Below, one piece after another: positions 25,785 to 34,282 of a DNA stretch of 41,746 nucleotides. Position 1 is the stretch's first letter; every line of letters starts with the position of its first letter. The stretch lies in contig JAQZAY010000003.1 of assembly GCA_029239415.1 (NCBI GenBank), positions 1-41,746 of the forward strand, read 5' to 3'. Source of the DNA: Pseudomonas sp. (GTDB taxonomy: Bacteria; Pseudomonadota; Gammaproteobacteria; Pseudomonadales; Pseudomonadaceae). Under the pieces are notes generated by a model that was not told where the DNA came from, searched no databases, and saw nothing but the letters and a program-made list of their open reading frames with translations. The position numbers and the translations under genes were made by a program.

Positions 25785-28700
25785 ATGGCCAATGCAGCGC
25801 AGGTCCCGTTGCGCCACGACACGGTCGCCCTGGCATGGGCCAGGCCGGCCATTCTCGAGTGCCTGGCGCAGGCTCGCCAGGCACTCGAGCGGTTTTCCGG
25901 CGAGCCTGCGGACCCTGCGGTGATGGCTGTTTTTCTCGACAACATGCACCAGGTACACGGCTGCCTGCACATGCTGGAACTGCCCGGCGCGACCTGCCTG
26001 GCCCAGGAGATGGAGCTGCTCGGGCGAGCGCTGGCCGAAGGGCGAACCACGTCCCGAGGTGATTGCCTGGGCGGGCTGTTCCGTGGGCTCGAACAGTTGC
26101 CGGTCTACCTCGAACGACTGCGCAGCGCCCGTCATGACCTGCCTCTGGTGATGCTGCCGCTGCTCAACCAGCTACGTGCCTGCAGGGGCGTCGAGCCGCT
26201 GGCCCAGGCCAGTCTCATCGACAGCGGGCACCCCGGCCAGGTCCTGGCCGGTGCCGGAGACCTCGCCAACCTCGACCTGCCGCTGGGCGGCTGGCGCGAG
26301 CACATGGAGGCAGGCCAGGGTCGTGATGCCCTGCGGTCGGTGGTGCGGGCACTGTGCGACGACCTGATGCGCATCAAGGAGCGCCTGGACCTCTACGGGC
26401 GTGGCGATCGCCAGCAGCACCAGCAACTGGAACCGTTGCTGGCGCCGCTGCGCCAGGTCGCCGACACCCTGGCGGTACTGGGTTTCCAGCAGCCACGGCG
26501 GGTCATCATCAACCAGGTGCTCGCGGTGCAGAGCCTGGCCCAGGGCCAGCGCCCCCCGGACGATGCCATGCTGATGGACGTGGCCGGTGCGCTGCTGTAC
26601 GTCGAGGCGACGCTCAACGGCATGGTGGGTCCGCCGGAGGATGATGGAGAGCTGCCTGGCACAGACCTGGCCGAGGTCCGTCGACTGGTATTGGCCGAGG
26701 CCCTGACGCTATTGCAGCAGGCCAAGGAACTGATCGGGGATTCCCTGGAGTCGGGCTGGTCGCGCCAGCACCTGCAGGGACTGCCAAGTGTGCTGCAGCA
26801 GATCCGCGGCGCCATGACCATGCTGATGCTGCCGGGTGCCGCCGAGGTGCTCGGGGATTGCGCCGACTACGCACAAGCGCAGTTGCTTCATGCCGACCAG
26901 GCGCCGGCGGCGGCGGACCTGGCGCACCTGGCCGATGCCCTCAGTGCCAGCGAATGCTATGTGCAATGGCTGATTGCCGACCCACTGGCCGACGCCCTGC
27001 GCTTTCTCGACCTGGCCCGCCAGGCGTTGCTGGCGCTGGGCATGCAGCGCCACCCCGGGCAAGCGGTGGCAAGCCCGGCCTGCGCAGAGGGGGCTGCGAT
27101 GCTCGATGAACTGCGCGAGGTCTTTCTCGAGGAAGTCGAGCTGCTGCTGCCCCAGATCGAGCGCCACTGGGCCCGCTGGCGCGCCGGTGCCCGCCAGCGC
27201 GAACCACTGATCGAAGTGCGCCGCGCCCTGCACACGATCAAGGGCAGCGGTCGCATGGTCGACGCCCAGGCGCTGGCAGAGCTGGCCTGGGGCGCTGAAC
27301 ACCTGCTCAACCGCGTGCTCGAAGGGCGCGTGCACATCACCGCCGAAGCCCAGATCAGTCTGCAGCAGGCCTTTGTGCAGTTGCCTGAGCTGTTGGCCGA
27401 CTTCGCGGCTGGCCGGCTGGCCGATGCCAGCCCTGTCGAAGTGCTGTCCAGCCACCTGCATGCCTTGGCCATGAAGGATGCCAGCGTGGTCGACGAAGGC
27501 CAGGACGCGCTCGATCCGCAACTGCTCGAAATCTTCCGCAACGAGGCCCAGGGCCACCTGGCCACCCTGGAAAGCTTCCTTCAACAAGCCGCCGGGCCGT
27601 CTGCGCTGTCCATCAGCGACGACCTCCAGCGCGCCCTGCATACCCTCAAGGGCAGCGCTGCCATGGCCGGGATCATGCCGATCGCCGAGCTGGCAACGGC
27701 GCTCGACCGCCTGGCGCGCGAGTACAAGGCCCATCAGCTGGTCTTGCAGGCGCACGACATCGAGTCGCTGCAGGCATCCACCCGATGCCTGCGCTTTGGC
27801 CTGGCGCAGCTTGACAGCTCGCCGCTGGCGGCGATCCCCGAGGCCGCAGTACTGATCGAGCGGATCGGCCAGGCCGTCGACGCACGCCTGCTGGCGCTGC
27901 AAGACACCCCAGGCCAGGGCCGTCGCCTGCGCCGCGACCCGCAACTGATCGCGAGCTTCCTGGCCCAGGGCATGGATATCCTGCTCGATGCCGAGTCGTT
28001 GCTCTCGCGCTGGCAGGAGCACCCGGGCGAGCGCCAGGAACTCGATGCCCTGCTCGACGAGCTGACCACCCTCGGCCAAGGCGCGCACCTGGCCGACCTG
28101 TGGCAGGTGGACGAGGTCTGCGAAGCCCTGCTTGATCTCTATGGCGCGGTCGAGGAGGGCAGCCTGGGCGCCAGCGCGCGCTTCTTCACGCTGGCGCAGC
28201 AGGCCCATGAAGCGCTGATCGACATGCTCGACGAAATTGCCGCCGGCCAGGAAGTGACGGCGCGGCCGGAATGCCTGCAGACCTTGCGCGAGCTGCTGGA
28301 CGAGGGCCTGGCGCCGTCGGCCACGGGACTGGTCAGCCGCGACAATGGTGTCACCGAGTTGAGTCGGGCCAGTGCATTGGCGCTGGGCGTGCCGACGCCG
28401 GAAGACAGCAAGGCCCCCGGCGACAAGGAGCTGTTGGAGATCTTTCTCGAGGAAAGCTCGGACCTTGTCGAAAGCGCAGGCACGGCGCTGGCGCGCTGGC
28501 AGGCCGAGCCGCGCAACCTGGTGGAGGTCGAAAACCTGCTGCGCGACCTGCACACCCTCAAGGGTGGGGCGCGCATGGTCGAGATCGCCGCCATCGGCGA
28601 CCTGGCCCATGAGCTGGAGTTTCTCTACGAACTGCTCGCCGCCGGGCAGCTGCCGCCCAGCCTGGCGCTGTTCAGCCTGCTGCAGAACTGCCATGACCGC

Positions 28701-30707
28701 CTGGCCCAGATGCTCGATGCCGTGCGCCTCGGCCAGCCGCTGCATGCCGCCACGGCCCTGATCGAGTACATCCGCAATTTCAGCAGCGCGGCACTGACCG
28801 ACACCGCCGCAGGCCAGGCCCGGCCCGGTTCCCTGCCTGCCGAAGCGCCTGCCGCGGCGCCAGAACGGGGGGCGGGCGACATGGTCAAGGTCGCCGCCGA
28901 GCTGCTCGACAACCTGGGCAACCTGGCAGGCGAGCATTCGATCATCCGCGGGCGCATCGAGCAGCAGGTCAACGACGCCCAGGTGGCCCTGGGCGAAATG
29001 GAAACCACCCTGGAGCGCATGCGCGACCAGCTGCGCCGCCTGGACACCGAGACCCAGGGGCAAATGTCCAGTCGCCAGCAGACCGAGCGCGATGCCTACG
29101 AAGACTTCGACCCCCTGGAGCTGGACCGCCACTCCCAGTTGCAGCAGCTGTCGCGGGCCCTGTTCGAGTCTGCGTCCGACCTGCTCGACCTCAAGGAGAC
29201 CCTTGCCCAGCAAGCGCAACAGGCCTACCGCCTGTTGCAGCAGCAGGCACGGGTGAACAGCCAGTTGCAAGAGGGCCTGACCGGCACCCGCATGGTGCCG
29301 TTCGAGCGGCTGGTGCCGCGCTTGCAGCGGGTGGTGCGCCAGGTGGCAAGCGAGCTGGGCAAGCAGGTGGAGCTGGTAGTGGGCAACGCCGAGGGAGAGC
29401 TGGACCGCAGCGTGCTCGAGCGCATGGTCGCCCCTCTCGAACACATGCTGCGCAACGCCGTCGACCATGGCCTGGAAACCCGCGAGGCGCGCCTGGCCGC
29501 CGGCAAGCCCGAACAAGGCACCATCAGCCTCGACCTGTTGCACGAGGGCGCCGACATCGTCATCGAGATGACCGACGATGGCGCCGGGGTACCGTTGGAT
29601 GCGGTGCGGCGCAAGGCAATCAAGCGCGGCCTGCTCGACCCCGAGGCCCATGTGTCCGACCACGAGATCATGCAGTTCATCCTGCGACCGGGGTTTTCCA
29701 CCGCCGAGAAGATCACCCAGATCTCCGGGCGCGGCCTGGGCATGGACGTCGTCCATGAAGAGGTCAAGCAGCTGGGCGGCTCGATGACCATCGAGTCGAG
29801 CCCAGGCAAGGGCGCGCGCTTTCTGATCCGTCTTCCCTTCACCGTGTCGGTCAACCGGGCGCTGATGGTCAACCTGGGCGAGGAGCAGTTCGCAATCCCG
29901 CTCAACACCATCGAAGGCATCGTGCGCGTGCCGCCGGGCGAGCTGCAGGCCTGCTACCAGCAGCAGGCCCCACACTATGCCTACGCCGGCCACCGTTACG
30001 AGCTGCGCTACCTGGGCGAGCTGGTGCAAGGCAGCCGCTCGCCGCGCCTGCTGGGCCAGAGCGTGCCGCTGCCCGTGTTGCTGGTGCACTCCCATGAGCA
30101 GTCGTTCGCGGTGCAGGTCGACAGCCTTTCGCCGAGCCGCGAGATCGTGGTCAAGAGCCTGGGGCCGCAATTCGCCGCCGTGCCGGGCTTGTCTGGCGCG
30201 ACCTTGCTCGGTGACGGCCGGGTCGTGCTGATCCTCGACCTGCTTGGCCAGCTGCGCGGCCTGCAGCGGCGGCGCACGCACTTGCCAGGCGGCGCTGGCG
30301 CGAGCACGCTGCTGCTCGGCCAGGCGCCGCGCCGGCCCTTGCTGGCGATGGTGGTCGACGACTCGGTGACCATGCGCAAGGTCACCGGGCGCCTGCTCGA
30401 GCGCCATGGCATGAGCGTGCTCACCGCCAAGGACGGAGTCGATGCCATGGCTCTGCTCGAGCAGCACCGCCCCGACGTGTTGCTGCTGGACATCGAAATG
30501 CCGCGCATGGACGGTTTCGAGGTGGCGACCCGGGTGCGCGGCGATGAGCGCTTCAAGACCCTGCCGATCATCATGATCACCTCGCGCACCGGGCAGAAGC
30601 ACCGCGAGCGAGCCATGGCCATCGGTGTCAACGACTACCTGGGCAAGCCTTACCAGGAGTCAGCCCTGCTGCAAAGCATCGCGCACTGGAGCAATGCCCA
30701 TGCTTGA
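25785..30707 (+). CDS. chpA: ChpA-type hybrid sensor kinase (short form)
   Basis: A CheA-like hybrid kinase of 1640 residues (P. aeruginosa ChpA: ~2470). Residues ~1-460 are helical with no HxxKG motif, resembling the FimL-like N-terminus. Three canonical HPt sites follow: His483 (ALHTIKGSGRM), His619 (ALHTLKGSAAM), His923 (DLHTLKGGARM). A fourth, at ~752-766, is degenerate (LDELTTLGQGAHL, no His). Then come a dimerisation region, the ATPase domain (N-box LEHMLRNAVDHG with Asn1224, then DDGAGV), a CheW-like domain, and a receiver (VVDDSVTMRK; Asp1569 in LLLDIEMPRMDG; Lys in YLGKPY). It passes phosphate to PilG/PilH. ATG 25785 is chosen because GAGGAA lies 6 bases upstream. It overlaps the next gene by 8 bp. 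Confidence 0.94.
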   Translation: MANAAQVPLRHDTVALAWARPAILECLAQARQALERFSGEPADPAVMAVFLDNMHQVHGCLHMLELPGATCLAQEMELLGRALAEGRTTSRGDCLGGLFRGLEQLPVYLERLRSARHDLPLVMLPLLNQLRACRGVEPLAQASLIDSGHPGQVLAGAGDLANLDLPLGGWREHMEAGQGRDALRSVVRALCDDLMRIKERLDLYGRGDRQQHQQLEPLLAPLRQVADTLAVLGFQQPRRVIINQVLAVQSLAQGQRPPDDAMLMDVAGALLYVEATLNGMVGPPEDDGELPGTDLAEVRRLVLAEALTLLQQAKELIGDSLESGWSRQHLQGLPSVLQQIRGAMTMLMLPGAAEVLGDCADYAQAQLLHADQAPAAADLAHLADALSASECYVQWLIADPLADALRFLDLARQALLALGMQRHPGQAVASPACAEGAAMLDELREVFLEEVELLLPQIERHWARWRAGARQREPLIEVRRALHTIKGSGRMVDAQALAELAWGAEHLLNRVLEGRVHITAEAQISLQQAFVQLPELLADFAAGRLADASPVEVLSSHLHALAMKDASVVDEGQDALDPQLLEIFRNEAQGHLATLESFLQQAAGPSALSISDDLQRALHTLKGSAAMAGIMPIAELATALDRLAREYKAHQLVLQAHDIESLQASTRCLRFGLAQLDSSPLAAIPEAAVLIERIGQAVDARLLALQDTPGQGRRLRRDPQLIASFLAQGMDILLDAESLLSRWQEHPGERQELDALLDELTTLGQGAHLADLWQVDEVCEALLDLYGAVEEGSLGASARFFTLAQQAHEALIDMLDEIAAGQEVTARPECLQTLRELLDEGLAPSATGLVSRDNGVTELSRASALALGVPTPEDSKAPGDKELLEIFLEESSDLVESAGTALARWQAEPRNLVEVENLLRDLHTLKGGARMVEIAAIGDLAHELEFLYELLAAGQLPPSLALFSLLQNCHDRLAQMLDAVRLGQPLHAATALIEYIRNFSSAALTDTAAGQARPGSLPAEAPAAAPERGAGDMVKVAAELLDNLGNLAGEHSIIRGRIEQQVNDAQVALGEMETTLERMRDQLRRLDTETQGQMSSRQQTERDAYEDFDPLELDRHSQLQQLSRALFESASDLLDLKETLAQQAQQAYRLLQQQARVNSQLQEGLTGTRMVPFERLVPRLQRVVRQVASELGKQVELVVGNAEGELDRSVLERMVAPLEHMLRNAVDHGLETREARLAAGKPEQGTISLDLLHEGADIVIEMTDDGAGVPLDAVRRKAIKRGLLDPEAHVSDHEIMQFILRPGFSTAEKITQISGRGLGMDVVHEEVKQLGGSMTIESSPGKGARFLIRLPFTVSVNRALMVNLGEEQFAIPLNTIEGIVRVPPGELQACYQQQAPHYAYAGHRYELRYLGELVQGSRSPRLLGQSVPLPVLLVHSHEQSFAVQVDSLSPSREIVVKSLGPQFAAVPGLSGATLLGDGRVVLILDLLGQLRGLQRRRTHLPGGAGASTLLLGQAPRRPLLAMVVDDSVTMRKVTGRLLERHGMSVLTAKDGVDAMALLEQHRPDVLLLDIEMPRMDGFEVATRVRGDERFKTLPIIMITSRTGQKHRERAMAIGVNDYLGKPYQESALLQSIAHWSNAHA

Positions 30708-31161
30708 TCATCTCGCCGGCCAGCGCGTCAGCCTCACGGGTCTCCTGCTGCCCCTGGCCGACCGCACCCTGGTGCTGCCCAATGTCGCCGTCGCCGAGCT
30801 GATCGGCCAGCGGGCCATCGGTTGCGAGCCCGCAGAGATTCCCTGGCACCTGGGCTGGGTCGACTGGCGCCAGCAGCGCTTGCCGTTGATCGGCTTCGAG
30901 GCCGCCTGCGGCGGGCATACGCCGTGCGGCGAACGGGCCCGTATCGTGGTGCTCAATGCACTGGGCGACACCGGCCTGCGCTACCTTGCCTTGCTGGTGC
31001 AAGGCATCCCGCGCTCATGCAAGGTCGACAGCCAGCTCAATTATGTCGATGTGCCCCTGGCGCCGCTGGAACTGGCGGCGGTACAGGTCGGCGACCAGGT
31101 GGTCCGGGTGCCGGATCTCCCAGGCCTGGAGCGGCTGGTGCGCGAAGCGGCGCTGGCCTGA
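30700..31161 (+). CDS. chpC: ChpC-like CheW-domain protein
   Basis: A 153-residue protein with a single CheW-like fold: LTGLLLPLADRTLVLPNVAVAELI, WHLGWVDWRQQRLPLIGFEAAC, and YLALLVQGIPRSCKVDSQLNYV. ChpC in P. aeruginosa is a second adaptor between receptors and ChpA. The start ATG overlaps the end of chpA by 8 bp. In P. aeruginosa chpB (methylesterase) comes between chpA and chpC; it is absent here. Confidence 0.85.
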   Translation: MLDHLAGQRVSLTGLLLPLADRTLVLPNVAVAELIGQRAIGCEPAEIPWHLGWVDWRQQRLPLIGFEAACGGHTPCGERARIVVLNALGDTGLRYLALLVQGIPRSCKVDSQLNYVDVPLAPLELAAVQVGDQVVRVPDLPGLERLVREAALA

Positions 31162-31209
31162 GCGCAGGCCTTGAGTGAACCCGGCGCCAATGCGCAAGGT
31201 CAGTGAAGT

Positions 31210-31827
31210 ATGTATTACGGTGAACGTTTCAACGCCTGGACGCACCTGGTCGGTGCGCTGCTGGCCGCCATCGGTGCCATCTGGCTGGTCATTGCCGCCG
31301 GGTTGCAGGGCGATCCGTGGAAGATCGTCAGCTTCTCCATCTACGGCGTCACGCTGATAGCGCTCTACAGCATCTCGACCCTCTACCACAGTACGCGTGG
31401 ACGGGCGAAGGTGATCATGCGCAAGCTCGATCACCTGTCCATCTACCTGCTGATCGCCGGCAGCTACACGCCTTTCTGCCTGGTCAGCCTGCGCGGACCG
31501 TGGGGGTGGAGCCTGTTCGGGGTGGTCTGGGGGCTGGCGCTGATCGGTATGCTGCAAGAGATCAAGCCACGCTCGGAGGCACGGGTGCTGTCGATCGTGA
31601 TCTATGCCTTGATGGGCTGGATCGTGCTGGTGGCGGTCAACCCGCTGCTGCACACCCTGGGCACCGCCGGCTTCGCCTGGCTGGCGGCGGGCGGGGTGTT
31701 CTATACCGTTGGCATTATCTTCTTCGCCTACGACCGGCGCTTTCGCCACTGGCATGGTATCTGGCACCTGTTCGTGATCGCCGGCAGCCTGCTGCACTTC
31801 ATCGCCCTGTTTTTCTTCGTGCTCTAG
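31210..31827 (+). CDS. Hemolysin III / TrhA family membrane protein
   Basis: A 205-residue, seven-span membrane protein of the PAQR/hemolysin III superfamily: MYYGERFNAWTHLVGALLA, SISTLYHST (first metal-site His), KLDHLSIYLLIAGSYTPF, and HWHGIWHLFVIAGSLLHF (the C-terminal His pair). These three blocks supply the predicted zinc site. TrhA homologues affect membrane energetics or lipid homeostasis; a true haemolysin role is unlikely. Its TAG stop and the rsmE stop share the palindrome CTAG. Confidence 0.9.
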   Translation: MYYGERFNAWTHLVGALLAAIGAIWLVIAAGLQGDPWKIVSFSIYGVTLIALYSISTLYHSTRGRAKVIMRKLDHLSIYLLIAGSYTPFCLVSLRGPWGWSLFGVVWGLALIGMLQEIKPRSEARVLSIVIYALMGWIVLVAVNPLLHTLGTAGFAWLAAGGVFYTVGIIFFAYDRRFRHWHGIWHLFVIAGSLLHFIALFFFVL

Positions 31828-32543
31828 AAGTCACCCCACAATTGCTGCGCCACCGACAGCGCCACCACGGGCGCGGTCTCGGTGCGCAATACCCGCGGGC
31901 CGAGGCGGGCTGCATGGAAGCCCGCGACCTTGGCCTGTTCCACTTCGGCATCGCCCAGGCCACCCTCCGGACCGATCAGGAAGGCCAGCGTATCGGGACG
32001 CGCGTGGCTGACCAGGGGCTCGGCAACCGGGTGCAGCACCAGCTTGAGCGCGGCGTCGCTACCCTTGAGCCACTCGGCCAGGGTGACGGGTGGATGGATC
32101 AGTGGCAGGCGTGAGCGACCGCACTGTTCGCATGCGCTGATCGCGACCTGGCGCCAATGGGCCAGGCGCTTGTCGGCGCGCTCGTCCTTGAGGCGAACCT
32201 CGCAGCGCTCGCTGACGATCGGGGTAATCTCGTTGGCGCCCAGCTCGGTGGCTTTCTGGATGGCCCAGTCCATGCGCTCGCCCCGGGACAGGCCCTGGCC
32301 GAGGTGGATGTGCAAGGGCGACTCGGCCTGGCCGGGCAGGGCCTGGTCGAGGGTGACGCGCACGGTCTTCTTGCCGACTTCCAGCAACTGGCCGAGAAAC
32401 TCCTGGCCGCTGCCGTCGAACAGTTGCACGGCATCACCTGGCGCCATGCGCAGGACCCGGCCGATGTAGTGGGCCTGGGCCTCGGGCAGGTCGTGCTCGC
32501 CCAGGCTCAGGGGGGCGTCGATGAAAAAGCGGGATAGTCGCAT
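31824..32543 (-). CDS. rsmE: 16S rRNA (uracil1498-N3)-methyltransferase RsmE (second copy)
   Basis: A 239-residue SPOUT methyltransferase: MRLSRFFIDAPLSLGEHDLPEAQAHYIGRVLRM (PUA-like part), GERMDWAIQKATELGANEITPI, RCEVR, LAFLIGPEGGL and LGPRVLRTETAPVVALS (knot). These are the standard RsmE signatures, making this the likelier U1498 enzyme of the two copies in the window. The ATG at 32543 gives the normal length; 16 extra upstream residues in the open frame are non-homologous. It converges on the hemolysin III gene and lies upstream of nothing else on its strand here. Confidence 0.95.
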   Translation of the reverse strand: MRLSRFFIDAPLSLGEHDLPEAQAHYIGRVLRMAPGDAVQLFDGSGQEFLGQLLEVGKKTVRVTLDQALPGQAESPLHIHLGQGLSRGERMDWAIQKATELGANEITPIVSERCEVRLKDERADKRLAHWRQVAISACEQCGRSRLPLIHPPVTLAEWLKGSDAALKLVLHPVAEPLVSHARPDTLAFLIGPEGGLGDAEVEQAKVAGFHAARLGPRVLRTETAPVVALSVAQQLWGDF

Positions 32544-32584
32544 GGGGTGGCTCTGAAAATAAGATGTGGATTCTTGAAGCAGAG

Positions 32585-32614
32585 CTCCCACAGAGTACGA
32601 GGCGCTCGTGGGAG
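32585..32614 (-). terminator. Hairpin after bioA
   Basis: CTCCCAC and GTGGGAG form a 7-bp stem with a 16-base loop, 14 bp past the bioA stop. The sequence resembles the ends of REP elements (GTGGGAG). No U-run follows. Confidence 0.4.
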
Positions 32615-32627
32615 TATTCGTCAGGAC

Positions 32628-34034
32628 CTAGCCCGGATCGCGGAAACCAGGGTGGAAGTCCTTCGGCACTGCCACGCTGACGCTGCTGCGGGTGGCGATA
32701 TCGATGCCTTCGGTCGCCACCTCGGCCAGGAAATCGATCTGCTCTGGCGTGATCACGTAGGGCGGCAGGAAGTACACCACGCTGCCCAGCGGGCGCAGCA
32801 GCGCGCCGCGGGTCAGGGCGTGCTCGAACACCTTGAGGCCGCGGCGTTCCTGCCAGGGGTAGGCGGTCTTGCTGGCCTTGTCCTTGACCATCTCGACGGC
32901 CAGGGCCATGCCCGTCTGGCGTACCTCGGCCACATGCGGGTGGTCGACCAGGTGCGCGGTGGCGCTGGCCATGCGTTGTGAAAGCGCCTTGTTGGCCTCG
33001 ATCACCTTGTCTTGCTCGAAGATATCCAGCGTCGCCAGGGCCGCGGCGCACGCCAGTGGGTTGCCAGTGTAGCTGTGCGAGTGCAGGAAGGCGCGCAGGG
33101 TCGAGTAGTCGTCGTAGAACGCCTGGTAGACCTCCTCGGTGGTCAGGCAGGCCGCCAGCGGCAGGTAGCCACCGGTCAGGGCCTTGGACAGGCAGAGAAA
33201 ATCTGGCCGGATGCCGGCCTGCTCGCACGCGAACAGGGTGCCGGTACGGCCGAAGCCGACGGCGATCTCGTCGTGGATCAAGTGCACGCCGTAGCGGTCG
33301 CATGCCTCGCGCAGCAGCTTGAGGTAGACCGGATGGTACATGCGCATGCCGCCCGCGCCCTGGATCAGCGGCTCGACGATCACGGCGGCGATGGTCGCAT
33401 GGTGTTCGGCCAGGGTCTGTTCCATGGCGGCGAACATGTTTCGCGAGTGCTCCTCCCAGCCCATGCCCTCGGGACGCAGGTAGCAATCAGGGCTCGGCAC
33501 CTTGAGGGTGTCCAGCAGCAGGGCCTTGTAGGTCTCGGTGAACAGCGGCACGTCCCCTACCGACATCGCGGCAATGGTCTCGCCGTGGTAGCTGTTGCTC
33601 AGGGTGACGAAGCGCTTCTTCAGCGGCTGACCCTTGTTGAGCCAGTAGTGGAAGCTCATCTTCAGCGCCACTTCGATGCAGGACGAGCCGTTGTCGGCAT
33701 AGAAGCAGCGGTCCAGTCCGGCCGGGGTCAGGCTGACCAGGCGCTCGGACAGCTCGATCACCGGCTGGTGGCTGAAGCCCGCGAGGATCACATGCTCGAG
33801 CTGGTCGACCTGGTCCTTGATGCGCTGGTTGATGCGCGGGTTGGCATGGCCGAACACGTTCACCCACCAGGAGCTGACGGCATCGAGGTAGCGCTTGCCT
33901 TCGAAGTCTTCCAGCCACACGCCTTCGCCTCGCCTGATCGGGATCAGCGGCAGCTGCTCGTGGTCTTTCATCTGGGTGCAGGGATGCCACAGGACCTTGA
34001 GGTCACGTTGCATCCACTGATCGTTGAGGCCCAT
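32628..34034 (-). CDS. bioA: Adenosylmethionine-8-amino-7-oxononanoate aminotransferase
   Basis: BioA transaminates 8-amino-7-oxononanoate to 7,8-diaminopelargonate in biotin synthesis, using SAM as amino donor. The 468-residue fold-type I PLP enzyme shows LDAVSSWWVNVFGHANPRIN, NGSSCIEVALKM, NSYHGETIAAMSVGD, DEIAVGFGRTG (Asp255) and the Schiff-base lysine in CLSKALTGGYLP (Lys284). I start at MGLNDQWMQRDL, with AGGAGA 7 bases upstream; the longer open frame is unsupported. Other bio genes are not nearby. Confidence 0.96.
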   Translation of the reverse strand: MGLNDQWMQRDLKVLWHPCTQMKDHEQLPLIPIRRGEGVWLEDFEGKRYLDAVSSWWVNVFGHANPRINQRIKDQVDQLEHVILAGFSHQPVIELSERLVSLTPAGLDRCFYADNGSSCIEVALKMSFHYWLNKGQPLKKRFVTLSNSYHGETIAAMSVGDVPLFTETYKALLLDTLKVPSPDCYLRPEGMGWEEHSRNMFAAMEQTLAEHHATIAAVIVEPLIQGAGGMRMYHPVYLKLLREACDRYGVHLIHDEIAVGFGRTGTLFACEQAGIRPDFLCLSKALTGGYLPLAACLTTEEVYQAFYDDYSTLRAFLHSHSYTGNPLACAAALATLDIFEQDKVIEANKALSQRMASATAHLVDHPHVAEVRQTGMALAVEMVKDKASKTAYPWQERRGLKVFEHALTRGALLRPLGSVVYFLPPYVITPEQIDFLAEVATEGIDIATRSSVSVAVPKDFHPGFRDPG

Positions 34035-34175
34035 GGGCACTTCTCCTGGCGACGCGGCTTCGATAGACCGCGTAAGCCTAAGCAATGCCGCCGGTCAGGA
34101 CAACCGCCGTGCGGCGATGAGGCTCATCGCGCCCTTGACGGTTGGCAAGAATGTCAGTCCGGCAAGGCACTTGAT

Positions 34176-34207
34176 GTCACTGTGCTGGCAGGGTCCCTGC
34201 CCGTGAC
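34176..34207. promoter_or_regulatory. Nested palindrome in the bioA / amine-oxidase gap
   Basis: GTCAC - 6 bases - GGCAGGG-T-CCCTGCC - 1 base - GTGAC. The inner 7-bp arms are perfect and the outer 5-bp arms also pair. It lies in the divergent gap 76-107 bp from the amine-oxidase start. Either an operator or a hairpin; a binding protein cannot be named. Confidence 0.35.
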
Positions 34208-34282
34208 GTATTCTTAACGCATCGCACCCCAGGGTGTTCTTCCCCTCTATTTTTTGGTTTTTCTGACCCGGAGTTCGCCGAA

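Noticed and set aside
23660..26050. Minus-strand open frame of ~800 codons opposite pilJ and the start of chpA
   Set aside because: It spans the junction of two real genes, has low-complexity composition, and pilJ matches its family along its full length.
26709..30602. Open frame of ~1300 codons on the minus strand opposite chpA
   Set aside because: It mirrors chpA in a GC-rich gene; the predicted protein is His/Gln/Gly-rich without recognisable domains, while chpA on the plus strand has clear domains and is collinear with its operon.
31210..31827. True haemolysin
   Set aside because: The sequence is a seven-span PAQR/hemolysin III protein; the family name is historical and nothing suggests a secreted toxin.
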